From Arbacia lixula (lineage: Eukaryota; Echinodermata; Echinoidea; Arbacioida; Arbaciidae): a stretch of 64,000 nt of DNA. Both the position numbers and the translations under genes were made by a program. The stretch covers positions 3,665,843 through 3,729,842 of the forward strand of contig OZ022588.1 in assembly GCA_963669155.1 (NCBI GenBank). The letters are read 5' to 3'. Shown here piece after piece: positions 37,092 to 48,624 of the stretch. The notes beneath the pieces were generated by a model. The model saw nothing but the letters and a program-made list of their open reading frames with translations, did no database searches and had not been told where the DNA came from. Within the stretch, counting starts at the first letter, position 1. The number at the start of each line of letters is the position of its first letter.

Positions 37092-37604
37092 CCAAAGCTA
37101 GAATGACCAAGTACAGCCAAAACTACCTGGCAATGTGGTCTGCAAACCTGTTCTGAGATACCCTCTGATGTGCTCTAGACATGTTTAGGAGCCTAGATGT
37201 GAACCCTGTACAAAGCTAGAATGACCAAGTACAGCCAAAACCACCTGGTAAGGTGGTTTGTAAACCTATTCAGAAATACCCTCTATACCAGTTTAGGAGC
37301 ATAGATGTGGACCCTCTACAAAGCTAAAATGACTAAGTACAGCCAAAATGTGGCAAGGTGGTCTGTAAACCTTTAAAGAGATACCCTCTGATGCGCTTTT
37401 GACCTGTTTAGAAGCCTAGATGTGAAAATATACACAGTGACTCAGAGTGAGTTAGCCCCCAATATTCCCTTTAAGATCCAAGCCCCTAGTAATAACAAAT
37501 TGGCCCTTGTGAAAACTAACCCTGTAATAAAAGTGATATGTTTAGTGCTATTCATATGTGAAATAAGGAATCAAGCTAAAACACATTTCTTTTTTCATTT
37601 GCAG
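37092..37604 (+). repeat. 105-bp repeat and intron end before CCP6, block A
   Basis: Three copies of a unit with AAGCTAGAATGACCAAGTAC, GGTAAGGTGGTTTGTAAACC and ATACCCTCTGATG. The spacers inside the 27-bp array are shortened versions of this unit. The remainder is plain intron leading to the CCP6 acceptor. Block B has two copies (61232-61440). Confidence 0.75.
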
Positions 37605-37805
37605 CACATGATTGTGAGATGCCTGGAATCCCAACCAATGGGAATCGCTATGACTACGGGTCAAGCCATGGGACAACACGCTATGGAGAGTACCCGATGA
37701 CAAAAGAAATCTACTTCACCTGCAATGAAATTTACCGCCGTATTGGCCCTGCAGTGATCACTTGTATTCTGGGGCAGTGGTCTCATCCCATCCCACAATG
37801 CGTCC
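37605..37805 (+). CDS. CCP/sushi domain exon 6 (CCP6), block A
   Basis: The 201-nt exon lies between TTTCATTTGCAG and GTAAGT, the best splice-site pair in the locus, phase 1-1. It encodes a CCP module: HDC, a long glycine/tyrosine-rich loop, YFTCNE, ITC, GQW and QC. The upstream intron is filled by about 4.7 kb of 27-bp minisatellite and a 105-bp repeat. Against the block B copy at 61627 I count three synonymous and four replacement changes (Tyr/His, Ser/Asn, Ile/Met, Ile/Asn), the most divergent exon pair of the duplication. Confidence 0.92.
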
Positions 37806-38481
37806 GTAAGTTTGTTCCTGTACATGAAACTCTCTGTTATTCTTGATATCTATCACCAAAGTGGCAAAACTACCAAGATGCAGGTTCTGGGAGGTGGTAG
37901 AAATGCACTGTGGGAAAGCTCTTATGACTTGGGCACATCCAGACAATTTCCTTTACAATTTTTTTTCAGTTTTAATACATTCTTTAGTGAGCCTGTGTAT
38001 ATGCAGGCTGGCTTTTTTCTACTCAGACACTAGGCAGTACGACTCCCATACAATCTGCTGTTCGGACAATGCACTGGCAATGAATAATCTTCAAATACCT
38101 TAAAGGACATAATTAAGCCTCACCCTTTTGGTTTCTGTAGTTCCATGGCAAATTCAAACAAACTTTTCTGGAATCTGCTGGTCTTGCAATTCATAGTGAA
38201 AATAATTCTGACTATTTTAGAAGTTCAAATTTACAATTCTTTGACCAGGTAGCCATAATATAAAGAACCTTGTTTGTGTGTTCTAACTTTCCCAGCAAAA
38301 TCAATCCACATTTTTTGTCTATGTTCAAATTCAAATGTCTTGATACCAAACTGGGAAATATAATAGAAGTGTATAAAAAAATGATGTTAATTAACTTCAT
38401 TATGTCTATAGAATATGTTTTTAAGGCTCCATCAGTATGAAAAGCACTGAAAGTGATTCTTCGTGCTCTGTTTTATTTTAG
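37806..38481 (+). other. Intron between CCP6 and CCP7, block A
   Basis: Plain intron. The part from about 38162 recurs before the second CCP7 (from 42706) and in block B (from about 62184). Confidence 0.65.
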
Positions 38482-38655
38482 CTGCAAGGTGTTCAGAACT
38501 CTCAACCCCAGCTCATGGAACTAAGCTGGGAGTAGGGACGGCCATAGGAGAATCTGTGTTGTTTGACTGCCTACCAGGTTTCCAGATTCACGGGGAGATG
38601 ATCCTGGATTGCCAAGAGAATGGGCAATGGTCACACCCCCTCCCCACCTGCCATG
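38482..38655 (+). CDS. CCP/sushi domain exon 7 (CCP7), block A first copy
   Basis: The 174-nt exon follows GTTTTATTTTAG and ends at GTAGGT, phase 1-1. It is a compact CCP module: RCSEL, VLFDCLPGF, LDCQENGQW and TC. This exon occurs three times in the window (also 43023 and 62492), each with its flanking introns. The last exon bases and the donor are the seed of a minisatellite downstream. Here only one extra donor-like copy (38781) remains before a long inverted-repeat element begins at about 38813. Confidence 0.92.
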
Positions 38656-38812
38656 GTAGGTCTCTTAGGAGAAGCATGTATTCTTGCAAGACAGATGGAT
38701 ACATCCAAACTGATTGCTTGAGACTTGGAAACTAGTCATGTGATTAAGGCGTGTGCCCCCCCTCCTCCCCACCTGCCATGGTAGGTCTCCAAAGAGAAGG
38801 ATGTTGTCTTGC
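38656..38812 (+). repeat. Donor-bearing minisatellite after CCP7, block A first copy
   Basis: One complete unit after the exon, ending CACCTGCCATG/GTAGGT at 38781, then cut by the foldback element. Confidence 0.8.
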
Positions 38813-38891
38813 GAGCTACAGCTCGCCATGTATAAAACACATGCTAGCTTGTGGTCACACATGCCTACACACAGAATGGGTCTAGGCTGAG

Positions 38892-38957
<66 letters not shown>

Positions 38958-41528
38958 TATGCACAGAGCTATGTAGTCTAGTAGCTAGGAGGGGCTCCCA
39001 TGCACCCCCCTTAAAACGATTAACCACTATGATTTTTAGATCCGCTAGAGTATCTGCTTTATCAAGTTTGATGTTAACATTTGATAAAAAGGTCCCTGGA
39101 GATTTGGGGGACATTTAATTGGACCCATGTCAAAATTGCATTTTTTCACAATTTTCATCTCTTCTTGAGGTCTGTGCAAATAACACCCGTAAGTGAAGCC
39201 ATATCTCCAAAAATAAATCATCACATAATGTAAAATTGGGCTCAATGTTAGTTTGCTCTAATATAAAAAGATTGGTGATGTTTCATAGACATTGCAATTT
39301 GTCTTCATCAATAATTTACATCATATAATTTGCATATCAATAGATGTGCTTTTTCCTGTGCCATTTTTTGACAGAAATGTTAATGCTGTGTAATACCAAG
39401 TAAAGGCCCTAAGATGCTAGATCTGGGCCCTCTGATGTGTATCAAAGGCACAATAATGTTTCTCATTGGTTGTGTAATACCATTTACAGGCCCCATGATG
39501 CTACATGTGGACCTTTTGATGCTAATCAAAGGGCCCGTAATGCTTGTTATTGGCTTGTAATACCAAGTAAAGGCCCTTTGATGTGTGTCAAAGGCACAAT
39601 AATGCTTCTCATGGGTTGTGTAATACCATTTACAGGATTCATGATACTACATCTGGGACTTTTGATGCGAATCAAAGGGCACATCAACCTTGTTATTGGC
39701 TGTGTAATACCAAGTAAAGGCCCTAAGACACTAGATCTGGGCCCTTTGACGTACATATCAAATATCTCAAAATGCTAATTATCAGCAACTCCAATCCCTA
39801 TGATGCTAGATCTGGGCCCTTTGGTGTAAATCAAAGGCCACATAATGCTTTGTTATTAGCTGTGTAATACTATTAACATTAACAGGTCCCATAGTGCTAG
39901 ATCTCGGTCCCAAAATGCTAATTATTGGCAAGTGAACGCCCTGTGATGCATACAGGCCCCTTGGGGCTAATCAAAGGCCCCAAAGTTATTGTAATTTCAT
40001 TTTTGTATCTTGTTGAAGGATCCATGATGCTACACCAATATTACTGAAGCCATGTGATGCTTCTTCTTGACCCGTAGCTTTTCGGATGAATGATTTTAGA
40101 CATGTTAGATGTTGTCTCTGACATCACTGCATATCATAATATGCTTGCTCATTGATTTAAGACCGTAAATATGGAGATGATTTTCATTTTAGCTAAGTAA
40201 TCATTGACGATATGATGAGAACAAGAATGAGAATGATTTTAGAGATATGATCGGAGTATAGATGAGTGGGGCACATTGACTTTTAATGCACCACTTGTAG
40301 ACCACACTCAAATCTTACTGACATGCACCTTTGAAAATATAACAGATGGCAAAACTTGTGTTTTGAAGACAAATATATAGCTTAAACTTTGTCGAATATG
40401 ATGCACACAATCAAAAGTCAAGTTTATCAATGTATGGCAATTAGGAAATGGAAGATACAGAAATAGTATTTTTGCTCCACCTTCGTCTATGAACACGATA
40501 ACTATAACCCATGCCGTTTAATGCAAGCAAAACAATATCGTAAAAACAAGAAGCCGCAATGCTGAGAGATCAAGTATGTGACCTTGAGCTAAAATTGCTT
40601 GTATGAATCCCCAATCACTTATCTAATACACCTCAGACTTTAATCTAATCATGTCAAATCCAGGTCAATCAATTTTGGTTATCAAAATCATACACTTTGG
40701 GCTTTAAAAAGACGGAACTGTGACAGTTCTCATTGAGATACAGGGTGATGGCGGCCATCTTGGATATGCTAATTAGGGTCACATGGGATACTTTTTTCCT
40801 GTTTGTAAGTCTTAACTTTTATCAGGAGATGTATGTAAAGTATGAATAACCATGTTAAGATGGTTCACGGCAGCCCAACTTTCCACCTAGACTTTTGAGT
40901 TTTAGGCAATACAACAGTATCAAAATAAGCTCAATATCCTGCCTCGCATTGGTGTTTAAATAGTGTTCTAAACAGTATAATGCACATAATCTTTCAGTTT
41001 AACATTAATTTTCGACAAGCAGGGATACCATAGAGTATGTCTATGCAAATATCAGCTCGTAGTAACTGTAATGATGCTCGTACAAAAACTATCAGTGAAA
41101 TGAGTGGTTTTCTGTCAAAAATTGACTCAGGAAAAAGCATGTATATTGATATGCAAATTATATGATGTAAATTATTGATGAAGACAAATTGCAATGTCTA
41201 TGAAACATCATCAGTCTTTTTATATTAGAGCAACCTATCATTGAGCCAAATTTTACATGATGTGATGATTTATTTTTGGAGATATGGCTTCATTTAAGGG
41301 TGTTATTTTCACAGACCTCAAGAAGTGATGAAAATTGTGAAAATATGCAATTTTGACATGGGTCCAATCAAATGGCCCCCAAATCTCCAGGGACCTTTTT
41401 ATCAAATGTTAACATCAAACTTGATAAATTAGGTACTCTAGCGGATCGAAAAATCATAGTGGTTAATCGTTTTAAGGGGGGTGCACGGGAGCCCCTCCTA
41501 GCTACTAGACTACATAGCTCTGTGCATA

Positions 41529-41572
<44 letters not shown>

Positions 41573-41657
41573 CTCAGCCAGTCCCTAGACCCATTCTGTG
41601 TGTAGGCATGTGTGACCACAAGCTAGCATGTGTTTTATACATGGCGAGCTGTAGCTC
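38813..41657. mobile_element. Long inverted-repeat (foldback) element
   Basis: About 565 bp from 38813 reappear in inverted orientation ending at 41657. The outer ends read GAGCTACAGCTCGCCATG. Each arm carries a CA/GT microsatellite. The 1.7-kb centre has a tandem-like repeat (39390-39980) and no long frame. Coding-looking stretches in the arms are mirror images of each other and are not genes. It sits in the CCP7 minisatellite of block A and is absent from block B. No target duplication is visible, because the right flank does not continue the minisatellite. Confidence 0.75.
39390..39980 (+). repeat. Imperfect tandem repeat in the foldback element
   Basis: Units alternate TGTAATACCA with AAAGGCCC, CATGATGCTA and GATCTGGGCCC motifs at about 75-80-bp intervals, drifting in sequence. 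No coding or structural role is evident. Confidence 0.6.
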
Positions 41658-41855
41658 TGTGCTGTGCATAAGGCGTAAAGTATGCCAGGTAGGCCAAGGG
41701 TCATTGCTGGCTCTTACACTAAAATTGATTGTGGAAATAAATGCAATACATGAATGGGTTATAGAACATAGAAATGTGTATACAACTAACAGTAATCACA
41801 AAATTTATCAGGATATACATGTATATAGAATTCAGAGAGAATCACATTCATTTAA

Positions 41856-42678
41856 CTCTTAGCCTCCCCCAACGCATAGAGCCTTGTGCCACGCTGCTAA
41901 TCCCCATTGTGCCAGCCCCAAATCCGCCCTGTGCCAAGTTTATTTTGAAGCCTCGTTAGTTGCGCTTCATTTTCTGTGTTGGCATTTTCGAACCACTATA
42001 TTTTGAAACTTATACACTTTTACAGAAAAATGTGTACACAAAAGATGTAGAAAATCTTATCAGCTTCATTATAATATCACATTCGTACAGAGATCTGACT
42101 TTCTTATTTTGCTATAAACTAATAATAAACATTTAGCTGTACTTTTCAAGTCATTTCTGTGCTATATTCGGTTGAACTGCATACATGCTTCTTTATTTTC
42201 AGATCATATTCATAATGTTGTATGTTTATATGGTAACTTCCATTTGGCATTTTGTGACAAATATCTCCCTTGGACCCCACAAATAGGCTATGCCTTGACT
42301 AGAAACGATTGGGTACACAATGTACATCCTGTCTTTTATTCCTTTATTTGCATGAGGGAGTGATAAGGTACATCCTGTATATCAAATACAAAACACTAAA
42401 TTACTCAAGAAAATTCAATCTGAAAGGTGTAAACAAACATGCGTAATCCAAAGCTGATTAGCTGGTGCGTGCGATGCGATGAACAATAGCGTGTGCGAAG
42501 CATTAAGTACAAGTGCAATGAGCATGAACAATGACTGCTATGACGAATGCGAGCAAGCGCGCTTCTGGCACTCGAACGGTAGCGCCCTTGCTTGAACAAA
42601 GCAGTCAAGCGCTAGCGCGCTAGCGTGTATGAAGCACCGTAACAATAGCGTGTTTGCAGCGCTATGGCACTTTAAGAG
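41856..42678. mobile_element. TTAA-flanked MITE (piggyBac-like), block A
   Basis: The 823-bp element lies between two TTAA tetranucleotides (41852 and 42679), with ends CTCTTAG and TTTAAGAG as short inverted repeats. It is closely similar to 51669-52489. It encodes no transposase; one half carries clustered GCG/AGCGTG motifs. TTAA target duplication is the hallmark of piggyBac-type transposition. Confidence 0.75.
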
Positions 42679-43022
42679 TTAAGATACAAAGGAGGGAAGA
42701 GCACTTTTCTGGAATCTGCTGGTCTTGCAATTTATAGTGAAAATAATTCTGACTTTTTTGGAAGTTCAAATTTACAATTCTTTGACCTGGTCGCCACAAT
42801 TTAAAGAACCACGTTTGTGTGTTCTAACTTTCCCAGCAAAATCAATCCACATTTTTTGTCTATATTCAAATTCAAATGTCTTGATACCAAACTGGGAAAT
42901 ATAATAGAAGTGTATAAAAAAATGATGTTAATTAACTTCAATATGTCTATAGAATGTGTTTTTAAGGCTCCATCAGTATGAAAAGCACTGAAAGTGATTC
43001 TTCCTGCTCTGTTTTATTTTAG

Positions 43023-43196
43023 CTGCAAGGTGTTCAGAACTCTCAACCCCAGCTCATGGAACTAAGCTGGGAGTAGGGACGGCCATAGGAGAATCTGTGT
43101 TGTTTGACTGCCTACCAGGTTTCCAGATTCATGGGGAGATGATCCTGGATTGCCAAGAGAATGGGCAATGGTCACACCCCCTCCCCACCTGCCATG
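43023..43196 (+). CDS. CCP/sushi domain exon 7 (CCP7), block A second copy
   Basis: This is a second CCP7 exon in block A, with the same acceptor (TTTTATTTTAG), length (174 nt), phase and GTAGGT donor as 38482. The coding difference I see is one silent change (CAC to CAT). Homology to the first copy includes about 320 bp of upstream intron (from about 42706) and the downstream minisatellite. If spliced, the protein would carry two near-identical CCP7 modules in a row. It could equally be alternatively used or skipped. Downstream sequence to 44340 matches block B after its own CCP7. Confidence 0.85.
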
Positions 43197-43555
43197 GTAG
43201 GTCTCTTAGGAGAAGCATGTATTCTTGCAAGACAGATGGATACATCCAAACTGATTGCTTGAGACTTGGAAACTAGTCATGTTATTTAGGTGTGTGCCCC
43301 CCCTCCTCGTTACCTGCCATGGTAGGTCTCCAAAGAGGAGTTTGCATTCTTGCAAGACGGATTGAAACATCCAAACTGATTGCTTGAGACTTGGAAACTA
43401 GTCATGTGATTTAGGTGTCTGCCCCCCCCCCCCCCCCTCGTCACCTGCCATGGTAGGTCTCCAAAGAGAAGTTTGCATTCTTGCAAGACGGATTGAAACA
43501 TCCAAACTGATTGCTTGAGACTTGGAAACCAGTCATGTGATTTAGGTGTGCCCCC
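43197..43555 (+). repeat. Donor-bearing minisatellite after second CCP7
   Basis: Nearly three units of 125-131 bp. Extra GTAGGT donors preceded by ACCTGCCATG lie at 43322 and 43453. Each unit includes a C-tract of variable length. Confidence 0.85.
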
Positions 43556-44342
43556 TGTTACACCCACAAATGTAATAACGCCCACAATTGTAATAACACT
43601 TTACCCACAAATGTAATAATTTCACCCACAAATGTAATAATTTTGAACCACCCACAAATGTAATAATCACTTTACCCACAAATGTAATAATTTTTAGGGG
43701 ATATTTTGTCGAATTTCTTCAAAACTGAAACCCTGTACTGATGCATCGGTATAGCGCGCAGTCTTTATTCCAGACCCAATTATAGGCCCGATCACCTTCT
43801 CTCTGTGGAAAAACGTGAGAATGGAGCCTAGTCTTTCATCCAGAACCGATTATTTAAAAAATGAGAGCGTTATCTTTTCTCCAGACCCAATTATTTCGTT
43901 TTTTCAATTCTTCAAAACCAAGACCCCGTCATCTTATTCTTATGGAATAACATGAGAATCAAGCCTAGTCCTTCCTCCAGACCCGATTATTTTAAAAATT
44001 AGAGCGTAATCTTTTCTCCAGACGCAATTATTTCATTTGTTTAAATCTTAGGCCCCATTATCTTTTTCTTGTGGAATAACATGGTGATCGACCCGAGTAG
44101 TTAAAAAATAAGAGTGTAGTCTTTTCATCTCCACACCCAATTATTTCGTTTTTTTTACATTTGCAAAACCAAGGCCCTATCATCTTATTCTTGTGGAATA
44201 ACATGAGAATCAAGCCTAGTCTTTCCTCCAGACCCGGTTATTTCAAAAGTAAGAGCATAGTCTTTTCTGCAGACCCATTTGATTCATTTTCTAAATCTTC
44301 AAAACTAAGGCCCCGTCATCTTATTCCTGTGGACTAAGATAA
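43556..44342 (+). mobile_element. Element with CCCACAAATGTAATAA repeats, block A
   Basis: It starts TGTTACACCCACAAATG and has six copies of a CACAAATGTAATAA-type motif in 140 bp (one reads CACAATTGTAATAA). About four 140-150-bp units with CTTTTCTCCAGACCCAATTA and GAATAACATGAGAATC follow. The left end looks like the terminal and subterminal repeats of a DNA transposon. The right part is cut by the BEL/Pao fragment. Confidence 0.55.
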
Positions 44343-46248
44343 GAATCGTTTCTAGTTCCGCCGGCGTCTCAGATTCTGTGGACGTCGCGAACGATGTCGC
44401 CACTCGCGACCGCTGCCCGCGACTCTGCCTGTTCCTATTGTTCCCCCTGCTGGATGACTGTGAGACCGCCGAGTACTGCGAACATTCGCTGAAGGCGCGG
44501 CCGTAAAAGCTGCCAGCCACAGCAGCTTCTCTTCGCACGAAGGTCGCCAGATCATCGAATGTGTCCCTCTTGCCATCCATCTGCAGGTCTTGGGCCCTAC
44601 GGGTCCACAACTCCCTCAGCTCGAACGGTAACCGCGCCGCGATCCGTCGCAGCGTCTCCCGGTTATCCAGGTCTTCGCGACACTTCAGGGCAGCTAGGGT
44701 GGTGCTGATGCTGTTCATCTCCTGGGCTAGGTACAGCCCCGGGGGGGGCACTCAAATTATATTTTGATGGGGGTGTGCCTCACGAAACCCTGAATTGGGG
44801 GTCTAAGGAACTGACTACAAGGGTAAAATGTGGGGTCTTAGGAACTAAAAATATTCCACCCGGCATTGTGAAAAACAGGGTCTACAGAACGATCCTCGCT
44901 GCACATGCGACGCACGTTGTGTTTACGTCAGGGTTTTCTTGCAGCTCGCTCGGCCGGCGCGTCGGGCGGCCGGGTTGATGTTGAGGCGTAGCAAGCTGCA
45001 CGCAAGCCGCGGACGTGGGGAACGGAGGGAGGGGAACAGCGGGGAGGCTAAGGAGCGGAACTTTCGCGGAACGTTCGCCATGCGTAGGATATAGAGGATC
45101 TAAAGAACGGATATCGAAGTCTCAAAAAGGGGGTCTTCAAAGCGGCACGTCCCCGTACCACCAATGTATGTGAGTGCCCCCCCCGGGGGTACAGCAGCCC
45201 CTCCGCATCACCCTTCTTTAACACCGGTCCCTGGACTAGCCGGTCCACATACTGTTGCACGATCACGTGCTCCTGCCCGTAGTAGTCGTGCAGCCGGTCG
45301 CGCGCCGTCTTGTAGCCCTCGGCGGGATCCGTGATTAGCACGCAGTACTCCACGACTTCCTTGGGCCGGCCATGCAACGTCATCAACAGGTAGGATAGGT
45401 GCGTCTTTGGATCGCCCACAGCGTCTTCCACCACGGTTTCGAATCGGTGGACGTAACTTGCGTATTGTGTCACGTCTCCACCGAAACGAGGCAGGTCCGC
45501 CTTGGGTAGGTCGCGGCAACGGCGGACTTCTTCCCACGTAGGCTGCTGGTACCCATACGCATCTGGAGATGCACCCGGCTTCACTACACTCGGTGGCGCC
45601 ATCTGAGCTAGCCTCTGTTCGCGCTCAGCCAACTCTAGGCGTTGTGCCCGCATTCTCAGTTCCCGCTCGGCCAGGTCGAGTTCCATTTCGCGCATGCGCA
45701 GCCTCTGCAACTCCGTCCCACGGGCGCGCGCGCCAGTATTCTCGCGCTGCCTGACATCTCTGGTCGCACCCGTGATGACGTCATCACCAGCGCCCTCTTC
45801 TTCACGCATGCGCAGACCCCTCAGCTGCGCGCGGGTGCGCACTCCACGAGGTCACGTGACGCCTCAGATGTGACGTCGTCATACGCGTCGCCATCAGACT
45901 CTCCGGCGTCATCTTCCCCCGCGCCAGCGTCCGCGCTGGCAACTGTTCCGGTACGCTCGCTGGTCTCGGGCAGGTCCAGCAGCGCCTGGTGTCGCGCGGC
46001 TGCCTCCCGCATGGCCCTAGCACTTCGAGGCTGGCTTCGTTGGCAGACTGCAACTCCTCGTCGGCAATCTCCATGACGGACTCGTGTTGCCGTCGCAGCT
46101 CCTGCCATAGTCCCGTGACCTTCTTGCTGTGCTCGATCGCCAACACGCGGTCACCCTTGGCAGCGGCAGCGTTGAGTCGCTCTATGCCAGCCTTCAGAGA
46201 CTTCTCAGCCTTGGTCCTGGCCTTAACTCGTGTCTCCAAGCTAGACAT
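44343..46248 (-). pseudogene. BEL/Pao-type gag fragment, broken
   Basis: The minus strand encodes a coiled-coil N-terminal segment starting at 46248 (MSSLETRVKARTKAEKSL). A frame change follows near 46015, then a charged heptad-like region and a gag-like block beginning LPKADLPRFGGD. That block resembles the DUF1759/gag region of BEL/Pao elements. The C-terminal part continues at 44343-44730 with an arginine/serine/asparagine-rich end. A 452-bp MITE (44737-45188) splits it; the same frame resumes on the far side. No protease, reverse transcriptase or integrase is present, and the 3' end is truncated against block A repeat DNA. The base composition is much GC-richer than its surroundings. Confidence 0.7.
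44737..45188. mobile_element. GC-rich MITE inside gag
   Basis: The 452-bp insertion has perfect 18-bp terminal inverted repeats, CCCCGGGGGGGGCACTCA. It is flanked by a 6-bp direct repeat GTACAG at 44731 and 45189. Removing the element and one flank restores a continuous gag frame at this point, so the insertion postdates the retroelement. It has no coding capacity. Confidence 0.85.
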
Positions 46249-46315
46249 CTCACTAATACCACCGAGTGTACAACTATTAGATTATTTGTTTTGGCAACAA
46301 CCTCTAATCGAGAAT

Positions 46316-47255
46316 TGTTAAGGCCACTGCCTTATGTGAGAGTCTAGCCAGTTGAGACAGAGAAAAACTCGACGAGTAGATGCGACTTGTTTTATTTCCT
46401 TGAGCGCGACTTCTGTCGCTTCTGTGCTCCACGCACTCACAAGTAGATTCACAAAGCCGATTCTCTACAAAAGAGAATAAAAAGAAACACTACTAAATGC
46501 CTGTTACAAAATATGAAGTTTAAACATTTCATCATAAAAAACACATGTAAATATGAAAACACCTGCTTAACATATGGCCTGATCTTGGGATTTTGGTTGC
46601 GTGGCCAGCCATAGACTAATCTTAAACGTCTAAAAAACGTATGACTTAAAACTGTAAACTACTAAGTTACACCGAGCTAATTCTAAAGAAAATAAAGGTT
46701 AAACCAATTCTGAGTCCTCTAAACTCGACCGTGGTTACATACACTTTAAATCCTAGAAAGCCAGGTAAACTTAAGATAAATTACAGCAGCATAACTTTAA
46801 CATAACTTTAACTTACAAACTCTAAGTCTCAAAAACATGCTGCTAGAAAATCCCTAAGTTTACACACAAAAGCTAAGTTAAGTTACAGACTAAAAAATGC
46901 TTACATACCGATTATTGCGGGTTTTTCTTTCCTATTTAACTCCCAGCTAAGCTGACTGGTTACACTTTCACGACTTCAATACACCTGGGCTCCCGAGCCG
47001 AACATACAGCTAAACTTCCAGAAGTATGCTAAAACCAAGTCCCGTCTCTCTCTCTGACCCCGACTGGCGTGGATCCTTTCCCTGAGAAATCTGGCTAAAC
47101 TCTGAAGCTTACCGCCAAAATCAGTCACTACTTATAGTGAGTCACGGTCACCTGACCGCGCGCAATACGGCGCGTGCGCGAAGTCAGAGAGAGAGGCGCG
47201 AAATGTAACGTCACCTAATTAGCATTGATCACATGATCACGAGCACTGGCTAACA
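46316..47255 (-). mobile_element. Probable LTR of the BEL/Pao element
   Basis: The segment just upstream of gag on the minus strand runs from TGTTAGCC (47255) to GGCCTTAACA (46316), an imperfect TG...CA LTR pair of ends about 940 bp apart. A TATAAG box lies about 100 bases in on the minus strand, followed by a GC-rich leader. The second LTR is missing, so neither the length nor a target duplication can be confirmed, and no clear primer-binding site was found between it and gag. Confidence 0.45.
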
Positions 47256-47497
47256 ATAACAGCTAACTGTACTAAGCAGGCTAATACACACACATAAGCA
47301 GGAATCGCTGCTTTTAACACAAATACCAAAAAACACGTTAAACATATTCTATGCTACGAAACTGTTTCTAAAATGTCTATGCACGTTAGGGGAAGGTTCA
47401 TGTTCCTAACATAGACTGATGATATTTTTTGTAAAATACCTGTAAGGTCAAAGGTAAATGACCTTTGCAAAAATTGGCTAAAAATTTCCCCCAAATT

Positions 47498-48624
47498 CAG
47501 TCTCAGCGTAGCACTATAATTAGCGGGCGAAAGCATTTCTTCTGTGTACTCAAATTCCGCTGAATCGCATCGTGTTTTCTGTGAAACCGCCGGAGAAGTG
47601 TCTTAGCAGAATTGCGCTATCTCGCTCAAAATAATTCCAAATAACAAAATTTCAACGTTACATAAACAGCAAAGAGTTGTTCTCATTTGTAATTACATTT
47701 TGTGGAGTTTCATGTCATAAAACATGGAAAGGACGAAACATCCTTAGCTGGCAATACAACCGGTGTGGTACGCCGCGAGGCAGCTGCCTGTGCGAGAGGC
47801 AGTGCCAATGGTGTCTTGCGATTGTCCTAGCCTGACTTTATAAATGTGATAAATGTGACTACTTTGTAATACAACCGAGAAGTGAGCTGATGTATGGGTG
47901 TAGACATGACTACGTCAGAACCATCTATGGGTATACATGCCTCTGTTACTGTGTAAGAATAGACATATTCCAAAATTACGGAAGGTTATTTACCCGTGAG
48001 CTTGTGAATTCTTCTAATACATTTTCTTGCTGGAGCATTTTAGTGCAGAACATACAGATCAGTGTCACAATTGAAAGAGATTGTGGAAAATAACCAAAAT
48101 ACCCCTAAACTTACTTTAATACCTACACAAGCGTATGGGTCATGAGTGGGTAATCTCATTAGCTTTTGACAATAAGCCTACATGTGCGGGAAATACGCAC
48201 ATGCACATTGCTCAATCGTGGATGTAAAACTCCAGCATTTTTGTAAAAAAGTCTGAGATTTCTTTCCTCAAAGAAATCCTAATTGCTCCAACACAAAACT
48301 TCGTGGAGAGTGAGACTGGGGTCTAAACTCTAGTAACATATCAATCATTTGAAGATTTGTTTGGTCGCAGACTTGTGGCGGGATATTCATTAAAAAAAAG
48401 TACTGTGTCATATTTATTGAAAATTCATATATATGATATGATATGATATGTCTACATCCATGGTGTAAGTTACATGAATTTAGATGGAAAAATAAGAGAG
48501 ACATGCGAAGATGAATTTTCAGAGATTTCATCTATCCATTCCGCACATCTGCGTTTTGACCGTTGGAAATTCAAAATGATACGCCCCTTTTCGTTGTTTT
48601 AATTGTAGTGCTACACTGAGCCTG
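47498..48624. mobile_element. 1.1-kb non-coding inverted-repeat element, block B only
   Basis: Ends CAGTCTCAGCGTAGCACTA and (inverted) CAGGCTCAGTGTAGCACTA form imperfect ~25-bp inverted repeats starting CAG, as in hAT-type MITEs. Block A has the uninterrupted host at about 18140. A target duplication is not clear. Frames inside are short. Confidence 0.6.

Larger units (their letters stand above)
18056..44340 (+). repeat. Direct duplication, block A
   Basis: Sequence from about 18.06 to 44.34 kb is colinear with 47.4 kb to the window end on the same strand. It includes exons, introns, a LINE with solo LTR, and the subterminal-repeat element after CCP7. Block A contains additional material: a HINE-like element (19400-21326) and about 0.9 kb just before it, a second HINE-like element (24768-25840), expanded minisatellites, and an extra CCP7 segment with an inverted-repeat element. 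The 5' boundary is uncertain because it lies in dispersed tandem repeats; unusual shared sequence is clear from about 18148. Confidence 0.85.

Noticed and set aside
32379..37110. Long cysteine-rich or TVLT-type repeat proteins on both strands (up to 372 codons)
   Set aside because: The 27-bp unit is a multiple of three without stops in several frames, so any frame stays open. It lies within an intron, differs tenfold in length between blocks, and is open on both strands at once.
38665..39114. 149-codon minus frame and its mirror at 41372-41605
   Set aside because: They are the two arms of the foldback element read in opposite directions and include a CA/GT microsatellite.
45642..46076. Plus-strand frames over the gag region
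   Set aside because: GC-rich antisense shadow of the BEL/Pao gag.
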